In this document: positions 6,497 to 6,507 of the stretch, piece by piece
Position numbering within the stretch: position 1 is the first letter of the stretch
Layout: the number at the start of each line of letters is the position of its first letter
Assembly (NCBI GenBank): GCA_947628445.1
Contig: CANQZX010000056.1
Coordinates: forward strand, 1 to 6,507
Direction: 5' to 3'
Source of the DNA: an uncultured Bacilli bacterium
Lineage (GTDB): Bacteria; Bacillota_I; Bacilli_A; RF39; UBA660
Length of the DNA: 6,507 nt
Notes under the pieces: model-generated
What the model saw: only the letters and a program-made list of their open reading frames with translations
What the model was told of the DNA's origin: nothing
Databases searched by the model: none
Made by a program: the position numbers and the translations under genes

Positions 6497-6507
6497 ATTT
6501 ATTTTAT

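Noticed and set aside
6480..6507. TGA at 6480 read as Trp, keeping the acyltransferase-like frame open to the end
   Set aside because: The residues before it already depart from the family pattern, and the rest of the window fits the standard code; a frameshift is the simpler explanation.
6431..6507. Minus-strand frame entering from the window end and stopping at 6431
   Set aside because: About 25 codons with no recognisable motif, and overlapping a plus-strand frame that has a start and ribosome binding site; too little to call.

Overview
The window looks like a piece of chromosome from an uncultured, low-GC Gram-positive bacterium, most likely a member of the Bacilli close to the Acholeplasma/Izemoplasma/RF39/Erysipelotrichales groups. 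The grounds are AT-rich codon use, short intergenic gaps, an RpoC trigger loop without the proteobacterial insertion, and a ymfF/ymfH-type peptidase pair, which is typical of Firmicutes. The standard code (table 11) fits: the few Trp codons seen are all TGG, no TGA lies inside the four complete genes or the visible part of rpoC, and CGG is a frequent Arg codon at universally conserved RpoC positions. The exact lineage is an inference.

All genes are on the + strand. Bases 1-1863 hold the C-terminal half of rpoC (RNA polymerase beta'), which enters from outside the window. It is closed by a strong 11-bp intrinsic terminator. Only about 25 bases after the terminator, a new gene starts directly at the expected transcription start of an extended -10 promoter, with no Shine-Dalgarno sequence, so it is probably leaderless. 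That gene (RluA-family pseudouridine synthase, 1923-2573) begins a tight four-gene operon: pseudouridine synthase, HD-domain dGTPase-like phosphohydrolase (2570-3700), inactive M16 peptidase homologue (3690-4943), and active zinc M16 peptidase (4943-6220). Every junction overlaps (ATGA, 11 bases, TAATG), and the three downstream genes have good ribosome binding sites. A weak A/U-rich hairpin with a T-run closes the operon and overlaps its last stop codon.

After a 67-base gap, a new gene starts at 6288. Its N-terminus resembles a membrane acyltransferase of the acyltransferase-3 type, but it stops after 64 codons, close to the window end, and looks frameshifted or truncated.

Functionally this is mostly housekeeping: transcription, rRNA/tRNA modification, dNTP hydrolysis, and a cytoplasmic peptidase pair of unsettled substrate. 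I see no mobile element, CRISPR array, tRNA or rRNA, and no gene-free stretch over 300 bases. The points most worth a second look are the division of M16 catalytic motifs between the two peptidase subunits, the fused terminator/leaderless-promoter junction, and the broken acyltransferase.
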